From NCBI RefSeq assembly GCF_002374835.1, contig NZ_NWVD01000006.1, forward strand, positions 118,381 to 182,380: DNA of 64,000 nt, in the 5' to 3' direction. This DNA comes from Sphingomonas ginsenosidimutans. Lineage in GTDB: Bacteria > Pseudomonadota > Alphaproteobacteria > Sphingomonadales > Sphingomonadaceae. How positions within the stretch are numbered: the stretch's first letter is position 1; each line of letters opens with the position of its first letter. This document shows positions 42,086-56,524 of the stretch, piece after piece. The position numbers and the translations under genes were made by a program. The notes under the pieces are model-generated. The model had not been told where the DNA came from. It did no database searches and saw nothing but the letters and a program-made list of their open reading frames with translations.

Positions 42086-43362
42086 CGATGGGGAGAGGCG
42101 ACGTGGACGAACGACGGGGTCAGCCGCTAGCACGCGACGCGATGGCCTATGTGCTGGCAGGCGGACGCGGCAGCCGGCTGAAGGAGCTGACCGATACCCG
42201 AGCGAAGCCGGCGGTCTATTTCGGCGGCAAGAGCCGGATCATCGACTTCGCGCTGTCGAACGCGCTCAATTCCGGGATCCGCCGCATCGGCGTGGCGACC
42301 CAGTACAAGGCGCATTCACTGATCCGCCACCTGCAGCGCGGCTGGAACTTCCTGCGCCCGGAACGCAACGAAAGCTTCGACATCCTGCCCGCCAGCCAGC
42401 GGATCAGCGAGTTCCAATGGTACGAAGGCACCGCCGACGCGGTGTACCAGAACATCGACATCATCGAGGATATCGCGCCGGAGTACATGGTCATCCTGGC
42501 CGGCGACCATATCTACAAGATGGATTACGAGATCATGCTGCGCCAGCATGTCGACAGCGGCGCCGACGTCACCGTCGCGTGCATGGAGGTGCCGCGGATG
42601 GAGGCGGTGGCGTTCGGCGTGATGCATGTCGACGCGAACGACCGGATCGTCGATTTCGTCGAGAAACCCGCCGATCCCCCCGCGATCCCCGGCCAGCCCG
42701 ACGTCGCGCTCGCCAGCCTGGGCATCTACGTCTTCCACACCCGCACGCTGATCGAGGAACTGCGCCGCGACGCCGCCGACCCCAGGTCGAGCCGCGATTT
42801 CGGCAAGGACATCATCCCGCATCTGGTGACGGGCGCGAAGGCGGTCGCGCACCGCTTCTCCGCCAGCTGCGTCCGCTCGCCCGAGGAACCCGCCGCCTAT
42901 TGGCGCGACGTCGGCACCGTCGATGCCTATTGGGAAGCGAACATCGACCTGACCGACGTCGTGCCGCAGCTCGATCTCTACGACCGCGAATGGCCGCTGT
43001 GGACCTATGCCGAGCTGACTCCGCCCGCCAAGTTCGTCCATGACGAGGACGGGCGCCGCGGGCAGGCGGTGTCCAGCCTGATCTCCGGCGACTGCATCAT
43101 CTCCGGCGCCAACATCCATCGCAGCCTGGTGTCGACCGGCACCCGCGCGCGCAGCTTCTCCTCGCTCGATGAGGCGGTCGTGCTGCCCTATTGCAAGATC
43201 GGGCGCGGTGCGCGGCTGTCGCGCGTCGTGATCGATCGCGGCGTGGTGATCCCCGACGGGCTGGTGGTGGGCGAGGATGCGGAGCTGGACGCGCGCCGTT
43301 TCCGCCGCACCGACAAGGGCATCTCGCTCATCACCCAGCCGATGATCGACGCGCTGGGATGA
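42082..43362 (+). CDS. glgC: Glucose-1-phosphate adenylyltransferase
   Basis: GlgC makes ADP-glucose from glucose-1-phosphate and ATP, the committed step of glycogen synthesis. The 426-residue protein has the nucleotide-binding opening [20 protein letters not shown] and the sugar-binding [13 protein letters not shown]. The C-terminal left-handed beta-helix carries [14 protein letters not shown]. Sites for fructose-bisphosphate or AMP control are in these regions but I did not map them. The start may be GTG 42082 or ATG 42088. Confidence 0.96.
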   Translation: MTMGRGDVDERRGQPLARDAMAYVLAGGRGSRLKELTDTRAKPAVYFGGKSRIIDFALSNALNSGIRRIGVATQYKAHSLIRHLQRGWNFLRPERNESFDILPASQRISEFQWYEGTADAVYQNIDIIEDIAPEYMVILAGDHIYKMDYEIMLRQHVDSGADVTVACMEVPRMEAVAFGVMHVDANDRIVDFVEKPADPPAIPGQPDVALASLGIYVFHTRTLIEELRRDAADPRSSRDFGKDIIPHLVTGAKAVAHRFSASCVRSPEEPAAYWRDVGTVDAYWEANIDLTDVVPQLDLYDREWPLWTYAELTPPAKFVHDEDGRRGQAVSSLISGDCIISGANIHRSLVSTGTRARSFSSLDEAVVLPYCKIGRGARLSRVVIDRGVVIPDGLVVGEDAELDARRFRRTDKGISLITQPMIDALG

Positions 43363-43426
43363 CGATGCGGTGCCCCGTGCGCATCGCCGCCGGTTCGTGC
43401 CCCGCCGCTGGCGGCGGTCGCGCGCG

Positions 43427-48221
<4,795 letters not shown>

Positions 48222-48556
48222 CGCGCAATAATTCGGCGTCCGTCAACGGCTTGGCGAACTCGCACCCGAACATCTCGCCATCGCCCCACACGATCCGCGC
48301 ATGCCGGATCAGCTCGCCGGGCAGCGACAGGTTCAACACCGACCCCACCCGCAACGCCACCCCCGCCCGCACCCGCACCCCCAGATGCGACACGTCCACC
48401 ACCGTCACCGGCAACGCCACCCGCGCCACCGCCCGGCAATCCGCCGCCAACCGCATGTCGGCCCGCTGTTCGTGATCGTCGATCTTCGCCTGTGCCATGC
48501 CGCCCACGATAGCCGACGGGGGTAAAAAAGACGTGAGCGGCGTGCCGGGAAGATAT

Positions 48557-48570
48557 TTGTTTCGAAACAA
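48557..48570. promoter_or_regulatory. 14-bp perfect palindrome upstream of the PilZ gene
   Basis: TTGTTTCGAAACAA reads the same on both strands and lies 59 bp upstream of the PilZ start, in an AT-richer patch. It could be an operator. No regulator is known from the sequence. Confidence 0.3.
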
Positions 48571-48838
48571 CGTCGGAATTGCCATTCACCGCGATTTTGG
48601 AGGGCTGTTAAGCCCGTCTGATTAAGGCTGCTGCTGTCAAACGGGCCATGTCGGGTCCGTCATCTCCCCGGGAATAGGCAGCGCTTTCAAAGCGGATCGG
48701 TTCGCGGTTCTGCGACCACCAGGCCAGCCTTCGTCATTCCATCTCGGCGACTGGGATGCGGTCCGGGTCTACCCATTCCATTGCCCCCTCGATCTCCCCT
48801 TTGGTGATGGGACGGAGTTCGAATGGGAGGACGATCCC

Positions 48839-49318
48839 ATGCCGCGCTTCGGGAACTATGACCTGATGACCGCGCAGGATGCTGCCTTCGCCCTATGGGT
48901 GAAAGAGGCACGGCCACGCTTCACCAACCTCTCGATGCATGTCGGGATGCTGCGGGACCTGCCACGCCATGCCGACGAAAAGACGTGGCAATGGACCGAC
49001 GACGCCTATGCAAGGGTTGCGGGGCAGACCGGTGCGGACCTGCCCGACGACGATCTGTCGCGGCTGATCGACCGGAATTACGACATTCTCCTGGACGATG
49101 GACGCTGCCGGATCTGGTGGCACTGGGCGGGCAATCCCTTCGAGGATGACGTCGTTGCCGCCTGTTGTTCCTGCTGGTCGGCCGGCACGTCACGGACACA
49201 TGGCTGCAACCCGTCAGCTGCGGGCGCACCTGTTCGACTGGCGCGCACTTCCGTTGTTTGCATCGCCCACCCCGGCGATCCGATATCTTGTGCCGCGCTC
49301 GACCCTGATCGCAACTGA
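48839..49318 (+). CDS. Hypothetical protein, possibly decayed
   Basis: The 159-residue frame starts MPRFGNYDLMTAQDAAFALW. Upstream the same frame is open without any start codon from 48626 (GDWDAVRVYPFHC, LPFGDGTEFEWEDD), with protein-like composition. After about residue 105 (GRCRIWWHWAGNPFEDDVV) the composition changes to Cys/Ser-rich, while a neighbouring frame reads RLLFLLVGRHVTDTWLQ. This suggests a lost N-terminal start and a frameshift. I do not recognise the family. The 48571-48838 stretch holds nothing else I can support. Confidence 0.35.
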   Translation: MPRFGNYDLMTAQDAAFALWVKEARPRFTNLSMHVGMLRDLPRHADEKTWQWTDDAYARVAGQTGADLPDDDLSRLIDRNYDILLDDGRCRIWWHWAGNPFEDDVVAACCSCWSAGTSRTHGCNPSAAGAPVRLARTSVVCIAHPGDPISCAALDPDRN

Positions 49319-49393
49319 CACCGAACTAAGCGGTTGGCATAATGAGACGCATTCGCATATTCTGATTGCCGATCCTCAAGCGCTCCCTTATTG

Positions 49394-49406
49394 CGACTGA
49401 TAGTCG
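49394..49406 (+). promoter_or_regulatory. Short palindrome upstream of the TonB receptor, possible Fur site
   Basis: CGACT-GAT-AGTCG lies 22 bp before the receptor start, within TTATTGCGACTGATAGTCGA. It vaguely resembles alphaproteobacterial iron-response boxes and is at an expected location. It is too short to be sure. Confidence 0.3.
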
Positions 49407-49427
49407 ATAGCCAATGGGGGGTGGGTC

Positions 49428-51602
49428 ATGTTTCGGACGCTGGCGGCGCTGGCAGCGCTTGGGGATCCGGCGAGTGGGGGCGAAGAACAAATCGAGCAGC
49501 GCGATATCGTCGTGACCGCGACACGTGCGCCGATCGAGGCGCAGGACGCGCCGGTCACCGTCTCGGTCAAGGACGCAGACGAGATCGCCGACGAACTTGC
49601 CACCGACATCAAGGATCTGGTCCGCTTCGAGCCCGGCATCAGCGTGCGGCGCGCGCCGACCCGGTTCGGCGCGGCGATGGGATCGACCGGACGCGCGGGA
49701 AATGAAGGCTTCGTCGTTCGCGGTATCGGCGGCAACCGCGTGCTGATCCAGGTCGACGGGGTGCGCGTTCCCTATGGGTTCAGCTTCGGGGCACAGGATG
49801 TCGGGCGCGGCGATTATGTCGATCTCGGCCTCATCAAGTCGGTCGAGTTCCTGCGCGGACCCGCCTCGGCGCTGTACGGCAGCGACGGGCTGGCAGGCGC
49901 GGTCAGCTTCACGACCAGCGATCCGGCCGACATTCCGGGGGCCAGGACCTTCGGCGGGTCGCTGCGGACCCAGTATAATTCGGCCGACGACGAGTTCACC
50001 CAGTCGGCGGTGGTGGCAGGGCAAACGGGCGCGGTGTCGGCGATGCTGGCCTATACCCGCCGCGATTTTTCCGAGCTGAAGAACAAGGGCGACGTCGAGG
50101 GCACCGGCGTCACCCGCACTGCGCCCAATCCGCAGGACGGACAGGCCAATGCGTTGATGGGCAAGCTGGTCTGGGACGTCGCGCCCGGCCAACGCCTTCG
50201 CGCCACCGGCGAATATCTCGACAACCGGGTGGCGACCGACGTGCTGACCGGCATCAACGCCAGCGTGGCGGGATTGCAGGCGCGCGATACCGGCAAGCGC
50301 TGGCGCGGCGCGCTCGACTGGACCTATGACGGCGCCGGGCTCGTCCAGTTCGCGCGGGCGGCGGTCTATGTTCAGGACGCCGAGAACCGCCAGTTCAGCG
50401 CGGAGGATCGCCGCACGCTGGCCGATCGTACCCGGCTGAACACGCTGGAGAACCGGGTCTATGGCGGCTCGGGCGAGGTGCGGCTGGGCTTCGCCACGGG
50501 CGGGATCACCCATCGGCTGGTGACGGGGGCCGATGTCAGCGTGCTACGCCAGCGGGGCGTGCGCGACGGCACGGTGCCGCCGGCGGGCGAGACTTTCCCG
50601 ACCCGTGCATTCCCCAGCACCGACTTTACCCTGGCGGGCGCGTTCGTCGGCGACGAGATCGGCATCGGCCCGCTGACCCTGCACCCCGCGCTGCGCTACG
50701 ACTGGTATCGCCTGTCGCCGGACAAGGACCCGTTGTTGCCGCAATTCACCGGCGCGGGGCAGTCCGCCGACCGGGTCAGCCCGCGCATCGGCGCGGTGCT
50801 GGCGCTCGCGCCGACGGTGCGGCTGTTCGCCAGCTATGCCCGTGGCTTCCGCGCGCCGGAGCCGGGGCAGATCAACCAGTTCTTCTCCAACCTCGCCTTC
50901 GGCTACACCTCGGCCCCCAACCCGAATTTGCGGCCCGAAACCAGCGAGGCGATCGAGGCGGGCCTGCGCCTGAACAGCGACGCGGTGGACCTGTCGACCA
51001 GCGTCTTCCGTGCCGATTACCGTGACTTCATCAGCCAGGAGGTGGTGAGCGGCGCCTTCACCCCGACCAATCCGGCCGTGTACCAGTTCATCAATCTGGA
51101 CCGCGCCAAGGTGAAGGGCGCCGAGGCGCGACTGGATGCGCGCGCGGGCAACGGCCTGACCGGACAGCTCGCCGTCTCCTATGCCAAGGGCGACCAGATC
51201 GCGCCCGACGGCACGACCACGCCGTTGTCGACGGTCGATCCGCTCAAGCTGGTGATGGGCGTGGGGTGGCGCGAGCCGGGAGCCGGCCGCTTCGGCGGAC
51301 AGCTCATCATGACGCACAGCGCGCGCAAGGCGGCCCAGGACACGACCGGCCTGTGTTCCAGCACCTGTTTCCGGCCCGACGCCTTCACCATCCTCGACGC
51401 CACCGTCTTCGCCCGGCTGACGGATGCGCTGACGTTGCGCGCAGGCGTCTTCAACCTGACCAACGCCACCTATGCGTGGTGGTCCGACGTGCGCGGCCTG
51501 TCGGTGCCGCGTCCCCTGCCGACCGGCGCAGCCGATGTGCCCCCGGTCGCCTTCACCCAGCCGGGCCGCAACGCCAGCGCCTCGCTCACCTTCCGCTTCT
51601 GA
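49428..51602 (+). CDS. TonB-dependent haem/iron-type outer membrane receptor
   Basis: The 724-residue protein has a plug domain (IVVTATRAPIEAQDAPVTVS, then VLIQVDGVRVPYGFSFGAQD and the FLRGPASALYGSDGLAGAVS box) followed by the beta-barrel, ending in the outer-membrane phenylalanine (SASLTFRF). The YARGFRAPEPGQINQFF and NLRPETSEAIEAGLRL regions match the haemoglobin/transferrin/lactoferrin receptor group. The signal peptide is short. A GGGGGG-type site precedes the ATG at 49428. The DUF6607 gene follows 13 bp after its stop. Confidence 0.9.
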   Translation: MFRTLAALAALGDPASGGEEQIEQRDIVVTATRAPIEAQDAPVTVSVKDADEIADELATDIKDLVRFEPGISVRRAPTRFGAAMGSTGRAGNEGFVVRGIGGNRVLIQVDGVRVPYGFSFGAQDVGRGDYVDLGLIKSVEFLRGPASALYGSDGLAGAVSFTTSDPADIPGARTFGGSLRTQYNSADDEFTQSAVVAGQTGAVSAMLAYTRRDFSELKNKGDVEGTGVTRTAPNPQDGQANALMGKLVWDVAPGQRLRATGEYLDNRVATDVLTGINASVAGLQARDTGKRWRGALDWTYDGAGLVQFARAAVYVQDAENRQFSAEDRRTLADRTRLNTLENRVYGGSGEVRLGFATGGITHRLVTGADVSVLRQRGVRDGTVPPAGETFPTRAFPSTDFTLAGAFVGDEIGIGPLTLHPALRYDWYRLSPDKDPLLPQFTGAGQSADRVSPRIGAVLALAPTVRLFASYARGFRAPEPGQINQFFSNLAFGYTSAPNPNLRPETSEAIEAGLRLNSDAVDLSTSVFRADYRDFISQEVVSGAFTPTNPAVYQFINLDRAKVKGAEARLDARAGNGLTGQLAVSYAKGDQIAPDGTTTPLSTVDPLKLVMGVGWREPGAGRFGGQLIMTHSARKAAQDTTGLCSSTCFRPDAFTILDATVFARLTDALTLRAGVFNLTNATYAWWSDVRGLSVPRPLPTGAADVPPVAFTQPGRNASASLTFRF

Positions 51603-51615
51603 CAGGACAGACATC

Positions 51616-52590
51616 ATGAAGAATCCCTCGATGCTGATCGTCGCGGCGCTCGCGCTGCTGCCCATGCCCGCGTTCGCCGATGGCCCGGTCAAGCAGACCG
51701 CCGCCGCGGCGCAGGCGGCGAAGGCCGCCGACCGCGCCGAGATCTTGGCGATGGCGGGCAACTACAAGGTGCGCTTCGACATGCAGGAAACGACGCCGTG
51801 GGTGGCGGGCTATACGCCGCTGGAGCGCAAGATTTCCGGCGGGAACGAGGTGGTGCGCGTGATCGAGGACACGCCCGATCACATCGCACTTCAGCACCTG
51901 CTGGTCGTCGAGCATGACGGCAAATCCCATGTCATCAAGCATTGGCGACAGGACTGGGACTATCAGCCCGCCCGCGTGCTGATTTATGCTGGCCAAGGCA
52001 AATGGGTTTGGGAGACGGTGCCGGAGCGGATGCGCGCCGGGCGCTGGTCGCAGACCGTCTATCAGGTCGACGACAGCCCACGCTACGCCGGATGGGGCCA
52101 GTTCGAGACGCAGGCGGGTGTCCGCCGCTGGCGGTCGAATTGGACGTGGCGCCCGCTGGCGCGCCGCGATGCGGTACGCCATCCGGTCTACGACCGCTAT
52201 TATTCGATTAACCGCCACCAGCCGACGCCGACCGGCTGGATTCATTGGCAGGACAATACCAAGATGGCGCTGAAGGACAGCAAGCCCGTGCCCATCGTCC
52301 AAGAGTCGGTGCTCAACACCTATGAACGGTTCGACGGCTATGACGTAAAGGCCGCTGACGATTACTGGGCGAAGACCAGCGACTATTGGGCGGCGGTGCG
52401 CGTCGCATGGACCCGGGTAGCGGACACCAAGGGCGGCATCGCAATCCCGGAGGAAGCGGAAACCGGCACCGTGATCAGCGCCCGCCTGCTGGCGATCGCC
52501 GACGATATTCAGGCGGGCAAGATCACCACCGCCGCCGGATCGGCAGAGGCGCAAGCCCTGATCGCTGGGCGTACTGCCCCGATCGGGTGA
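51616..52590 (+). CDS. DUF6607-family secreted protein
   Basis: The 324-residue protein has a signal peptide (MKNPSMLIVAALALLPMPAF) and a body rich in aromatic residues (KHWRQDWDYQPARVL, WKVWETVPERM-like VWETVPERMRAGRWSQTVYQ). These are typical of the DUF6607 family, which occurs beside TonB receptors. The function of the family is not known. Co-transcription with the receptor suggests a role in the same uptake process, probably in the periplasm. The terminator-like hairpin 46 bp downstream ends the pair. Confidence 0.8.
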   Translation: MKNPSMLIVAALALLPMPAFADGPVKQTAAAAQAAKAADRAEILAMAGNYKVRFDMQETTPWVAGYTPLERKISGGNEVVRVIEDTPDHIALQHLLVVEHDGKSHVIKHWRQDWDYQPARVLIYAGQGKWVWETVPERMRAGRWSQTVYQVDDSPRYAGWGQFETQAGVRRWRSNWTWRPLARRDAVRHPVYDRYYSINRHQPTPTGWIHWQDNTKMALKDSKPVPIVQESVLNTYERFDGYDVKAADDYWAKTSDYWAAVRVAWTRVADTKGGIAIPEEAETGTVISARLLAIADDIQAGKITTAAGSAEAQALIAGRTAPIG

Positions 52591-52635
52591 CGGGCGCACC
52601 TGATCGCGCGCGGTAATCCGTTTTCGTCTGGATGC

Positions 52636-52674
52636 GGCGTGGCATCGCGATCGTGCCGATCGTGATGCCACGCC
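52636..52674. terminator. Long hairpin between converging genes
   Basis: The stem has 11 bp (GGCGTGGCATC/GATGCCACGCC), one G-T wobble, then 6 more bp (CGATCG/CGATCG) around a TGC loop: 39 nt in all. It separates DUF6607 from the leftward-reading integrase remnant and could terminate both. There is no T-run on the plus strand. Confidence 0.6.
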
Positions 52675-52705
52675 TTCATGGGAAGCGGCGCCGAGGCGGC
52701 GACCG

Positions 52706-54075
52706 TCACGCCTTCTTACGGGACGCGCATCCCACCGACGACCCGGTCCGCGAACGCTCTTCCAGCGGCAGCAGGGCGAGCGGCGCGCGCGCGAGATGCG
52801 CCGTGACGTTCGGCGTCGCCTCGCACATCAGCACGAGCCGCTTTTCCAGGATCGCGGCACCGCCTTTGGCGAACCACGCCTTATTGTAGTTGCGCGGACC
52901 CGTGCCCTTGCGCGCATGGCCCATGATATCGTTGACGTGGATCTGCTTGGCGCGCAAATCCTCCAGCGCACCCCCACCGGACGTGCGCATCGAGTGGAGA
53001 TCGGCGCGCTTGCCCGACGCGGTGCGGAGGAGCGGCGTGATCCTGTCGACATGATCGAGCAGGTACCGACCGGACGTCGCGTAGAATCGGACGCCGCCGC
53101 GCTTTGCGAGATCCCCGCGATAGAGTTCGGGAAACAGCATCTTATGCCCTTCGGCCTCGATCGCCGCCACATAGTCCTCGAAGCCGAGGCGCAGGATTTC
53201 CGGTTGCAGCGGGATGACGCGGTAGCGTGAGCGCGCTTTAGGCCGGCCGCGTGGATGCCGTCCTTGCTCTTCGTCATATTAGCTTTGACGAGCAGGAACG
53301 GTGTGGTGACGTCGACGATGACCCCGACGCATTCCAGACCGCAGGTTTCCTCGCGGCTCATGAAGGTATAGGCCAGCAGCAGCGGCACCCAATAGGCGGC
53401 GTCCTGCCAGACCGTCGCTTTCGGATCGTTCTTCAGCCGCCGCTTGCATCCGCTACCGCCGGTGTAAATCGGGCTGGAGAACGCACAGACCAGCTGCTCC
53501 TCGGTCCACGGCATCCGATCCGTCTCGCCCGGAATGGCTTTGATCGAGGTGGTGAAGGCGCCGAAGTCGACGATCAGGTCCTTGCCGAATTTCGGTCGCC
53601 ACGCGGTCTTGGCCAATTCGGGCGAGAAGCGCGCCATGATCGTCAGGTCACGATTGAACGTGCGATCGCTGCGCGGGGTCTTGGCCGGCATCGCCTCGAC
53701 TTCGGCAAGGACGTCGGCGAGTGGACGATAGGTTGCCTCCAGGACACGCAGCGGGCGCCGGTCGTGCACCGCCGTCATGCCGCCATCGAGCCGGGAGGCC
53801 ATTGCCAGCCCCAGCTCCTCGTCCAGGCCCGCCCGGAACACGCTCTCCAACTCGCCCGCTTTTAGAAAGCCGCGACCGGCACGATCGAACATCTGCATCG
53901 TCAACACCTCCCATTTCGCCGAGAGCCGGGTTGCGAGACGACGTGCCTCGGCCGGATCTGCGGTGGCCAAAGGGACCGTTATAGGACGGTTGACGATTTT
54001 CCGCAGGTACAACCTGCGGCGATAGTGATAGCGCGCGCCGCGCCGCCACGGATAGGAAATCGAGGCCAAATCCAC
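52706..54075 (-). pseudogene. Tyrosine recombinase/integrase, frameshifted
   Basis: The N-terminal frame starts MDLASISYPWRRGARYHYRR at 54075 and runs through a core-binding part to SREETCGLECVGVIVDVTTPF. Near 53240 the reading moves to another frame, which continues ARSRYRVIPLQPEILRLGFE, HSMRTSGGGALEDL (HxxR) and MGHARKGTGPRNYNKA (His and the Tyr nucleophile). A single-base change would restore it, so the gene is recently or artificially broken. It lies 139 bp from the 3' end of tRNA-Gly, the usual place of an island integrase. Confidence 0.85.
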
Positions 54076-54213
54076 GTCTCGCCCGGACGCCGGCGCGGAG
54101 CTCTCATGCGGGCGTACGATACCATCGTGGGCACAGCCTGATGCACAATCAGGTGTCCCGTGAAGCGCGGCCGGACGCCGGAATGGCGGATTTATGTGGG
54201 TTCAGCACGAATG

Positions 54214-54287
54214 TGGAGCGGGTGAAGGGAATCGAACCCTCGTCGTAAGCTTGGGAAGCTTCTGCTCTACCATTGAGCTACACCCGC
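54214..54287 (-). tRNA. tRNA-Gly(CCC)
   Basis: The minus strand reads GCGGGTGTAGCTCAATGGTA at the 5' end (54287), a D-arm GCTC/GAGC, an anticodon loop TTCCCAA with CCC, a T-arm GAGGGTTCGATTCCCTT and the acceptor pairing CACCCGC, then T and an encoded CCA at 54216-54214. It closely resembles E. coli tRNA-Gly(CCC). The anticodon stem has one outer mismatch. Confidence 0.92.
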
Positions 54288-54422
54288 ATTTCAACGACTT
54301 AGCGTCGATAAGGCCCTCTGAACGGCGCCGGTTTATAGTTCCGGTTTACAGTGGGCGGGGCAGCCAATGCCACGGGGCCCATCCTTCCGTCAACATGCAT
54401 CGCCCGCGTGCCGTGGCATTCA

Positions 54423-55095
54423 TCACCTGGCCGGACCTCGGGCGATGTGCCTGCCAAGCGCAATCTGGCGGGCGGTGTCGCCGACGTAGATGCGGCAGAT
54501 CTGCGTAAACTCATCGACAGACCATCCCATGATACTGGCGATCTCGGCATCGGCGAGGTCGGTCTCGGTCATGAGATAGGTGGCGAACGTGCCGCGGACA
54601 TCTGCGCCATCTGCTCTTCATCGCCTTCTTGACGATGGCGAACTCCCCGACTGTCGACCATGTGACTCGTGCGAGGTCTTCCCACCGCAACCCAGTCGCC
54701 GAACAGGAGAGAATGGCCAGGTACACCACGCGGTGCACTTCTCTCGCTGCCTTTTCAAAGGTCGCCTGATCCTCCTTGGTCCAAATGATCTTCGCCCTTC
54801 TGCCGGTTGATGTAAATCTTCGTGATCTTTTCAGCTGCATCGATCTTCAGATCGCCACGCTGAGCGCCGTATTTGAGTATTGCGCGCAGAACCGTAACGC
54901 GATTGTCTGCAGCACGCGGCATCTTTTGATGCTCGCGCCAGTCGACGATCTTGGCGATCATTGGCGTATGATCGAATGCCGCAAGCGGGACCTCGCCCCA
55001 TTTCAGTTCGATGGCGCGGACGCTCGAACTCCACGTCTTCTGCGTCTTCGGTGCAAGGTTTGACCATTCCGGAGCGTCTTGCCCCTTTCAACATC
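54423..55095 (-). pseudogene. Second degraded tyrosine recombinase
   Basis: Several frames carry pieces of one recombinase, reading leftward. The N-terminal part is LAPKTQKTWSSSVRAIELKW and MIAKIVDWREHQKMPRAADN. Another frame near 54800 gives AKIIWTKEDQATFEKAAREV and VYLAILSCSATGLRWEDLARV. A third ends with VRGTFATYLMTETDLADAEI and IASIMGWSVDEFTQICRIYV, stopping at 54425-54423. At least two frameshifts and a missing block (HxxR region and more) are apparent. It lies at the 5' side of the tRNA, unlike the first integrase. Confidence 0.75.
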
Positions 55096-55103
55096 CGCCG
55101 GCA

Positions 55104-55946
55104 TCATGGCCAGGCCTGCGTTCGCGCCGCGTCGATTTCCCGCGACGTGGGCAGGCGCAACAGATCGAGCTGTTGGTCATTCCATCGGATCAGGCCGCGA
55201 TCCGCAAAGGCCCGCAGCCATCCCTCCATCGGCCACCGTTGCCAGCGCCGCTGAAAATAGCGGGCGTTGCGGACGATGTCGGCGATATGCTGAAGCGGCG
55301 GATCATAGCCGTCATGGTGCTGATGGCAGGCGATGGCGCCACCGACGAACAGCAGTCGCGATCCGGCGTCGGCCGCGCGAAACCCAAAATCCGTGTCTTC
55401 CCCGCCATAGCCGGTGAAGCCTTCGTCGAACCCGCCCAGTGCGTCGAACCGCGCCCGCCGGATGGCGAAAGCGAGCGACCAGAAAAGGCCGGGATTGCGC
55501 TCGTCGCGGATACCGTGAGCGGGGAAGCTGCGAACCGGATGAGCGCGACCGCGCGCCAGCAGATCGTTTTCCTCCCATGCCCCGCGCGCATCGTCCGGCC
55601 CAAGATAGCGGACGTCGGCACAGAGAAGCGCATCCTCCACCGTCAGTACCTCGACCAGCCGGCCGATACAGGAAGCGAGCGGAATGCAGTCGACATCCAG
55701 GAAGATGAGCTTGTCGTGCGTGGCGAGCCGGGCGGCCCGATTGCGCGCCGCGGCCAGTGGAAGGCCTGCGGTTTCGAACCGATCGATGCACACGTGAAAG
55801 GGGCATCGCGATAGCGACACCGGCTCGTCGCTCATGTCGACGACGATCAGTTCCTCGGGTTGCAGTACGCTGCGGCGCAATCCCTCGACAAGCTGTTGCA
55901 GATGGGGGCGCCGGTTACGGACGATGGTGCAGACCGACACCCCCAT
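55104..55946 (-). CDS. Glycosyltransferase family 2 protein
   Basis: The 280-residue GT-A enzyme begins MGVSVCTIVRNRRPHLQQLV and has a DxD-like metal site DVDCIP near residue 85. The C-terminal part ALGGFDEGFTGYGGEDTDFG resembles the Glyco_transf_7C acceptor region. The donor and acceptor are unknown. It is the last gene of the leftward seven-gene operon. Its ATG shares one base with the stop of the NodS-like gene (TGATG). Confidence 0.85.
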   Translation of the reverse strand: MGVSVCTIVRNRRPHLQQLVEGLRRSVLQPEELIVVDMSDEPVSLSRCPFHVCIDRFETAGLPLAAARNRAARLATHDKLIFLDVDCIPLASCIGRLVEVLTVEDALLCADVRYLGPDDARGAWEENDLLARGRAHPVRSFPAHGIRDERNPGLFWSLAFAIRRARFDALGGFDEGFTGYGGEDTDFGFRAADAGSRLLFVGGAIACHQHHDGYDPPLQHIADIVRNARYFQRRWQRWPMEGWLRAFADRGLIRWNDQQLDLLRLPTSREIDAARTQAWP

Positions 55947-56524
55947 CAGCGCCGCTTCCACAGATCGAGCCGATAGCCCGTGCACTGCTCCGCCCGCTCG
56001 ACGCTGAAATCGTCCGCGACGCCGGCCCAGAGTTTTTCCACGGCTTCGTCGCCGCTCTGCGGATAGTCCGTCTCGCCCGTGTAATGGACGAGGATCACGC
56101 GCCCGCCCGCGACGATGTGCGACCGCAGCCACGCGCCAGCGCGTTCCAGATCCACCCCGCCCCAATAATAGGCGACCTCCGACAGCACCACGAGGTCGAA
56201 CGCCGCATCGTCTGGCGTCTGTCGGGGGAACGCCATCTGTCGCAGCATCAACCCGCGATGGTCGCCCATGCGTTCCCTCGCCTTCGCCAGTGCGTGAGCG
56301 CTGATATCCACCGCCAGCAGCGTATCGCACAGGCTGACGAGCCGTTTCGTCAGGATGCCGTGCGCACAGCCAATCTCCAGCGCACGGTCGTAGCGCCGAT
56401 CGGACAGCGCCCGGAGCGTATGATCGAACTTGGCCGCCTCATAGGCGCTGCTCGCCAGACCCCATGGATCGTCGTCCGATGCGAAGATGCCGTCAAAATA
56501 GGCGGCGTCGAGCGATCCGGTCAT
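55946..56524 (-). CDS. NodS-like SAM-dependent methyltransferase
   Basis: The 192-residue protein starts MTGSLDAAYFDGIFASDDDP and continues WGLASSAYEAAKFDHTLRAL, the characteristic opening of NodS-type methyltransferases. Motif I is ALEIGCAHGILTKRLV, followed by LLAVDISAHALAKAR. NodS methylates the deacetylated amino sugar at the end of rhizobial Nod factors. The family match and the neighbouring PIG-L deacetylase suggest an amino-sugar nitrogen as the target, which is an inference. It overlaps PIG-L by 4 bp. Confidence 0.88.
   Translation of the reverse strand: MTGSLDAAYFDGIFASDDDPWGLASSAYEAAKFDHTLRALSDRRYDRALEIGCAHGILTKRLVSLCDTLLAVDISAHALAKARERMGDHRGLMLRQMAFPRQTPDDAAFDLVVLSEVAYYWGGVDLERAGAWLRSHIVAGGRVILVHYTGETDYPQSGDEAVEKLWAGVADDFSVERAEQCTGYRLDLWKRR

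Noticed and set aside
48499..54213. Full genomic island bounded by tRNA-Gly att sites
   Set aside because: I could not find a copy of the tRNA 3' end to the left within the window, so no boundary can be drawn.
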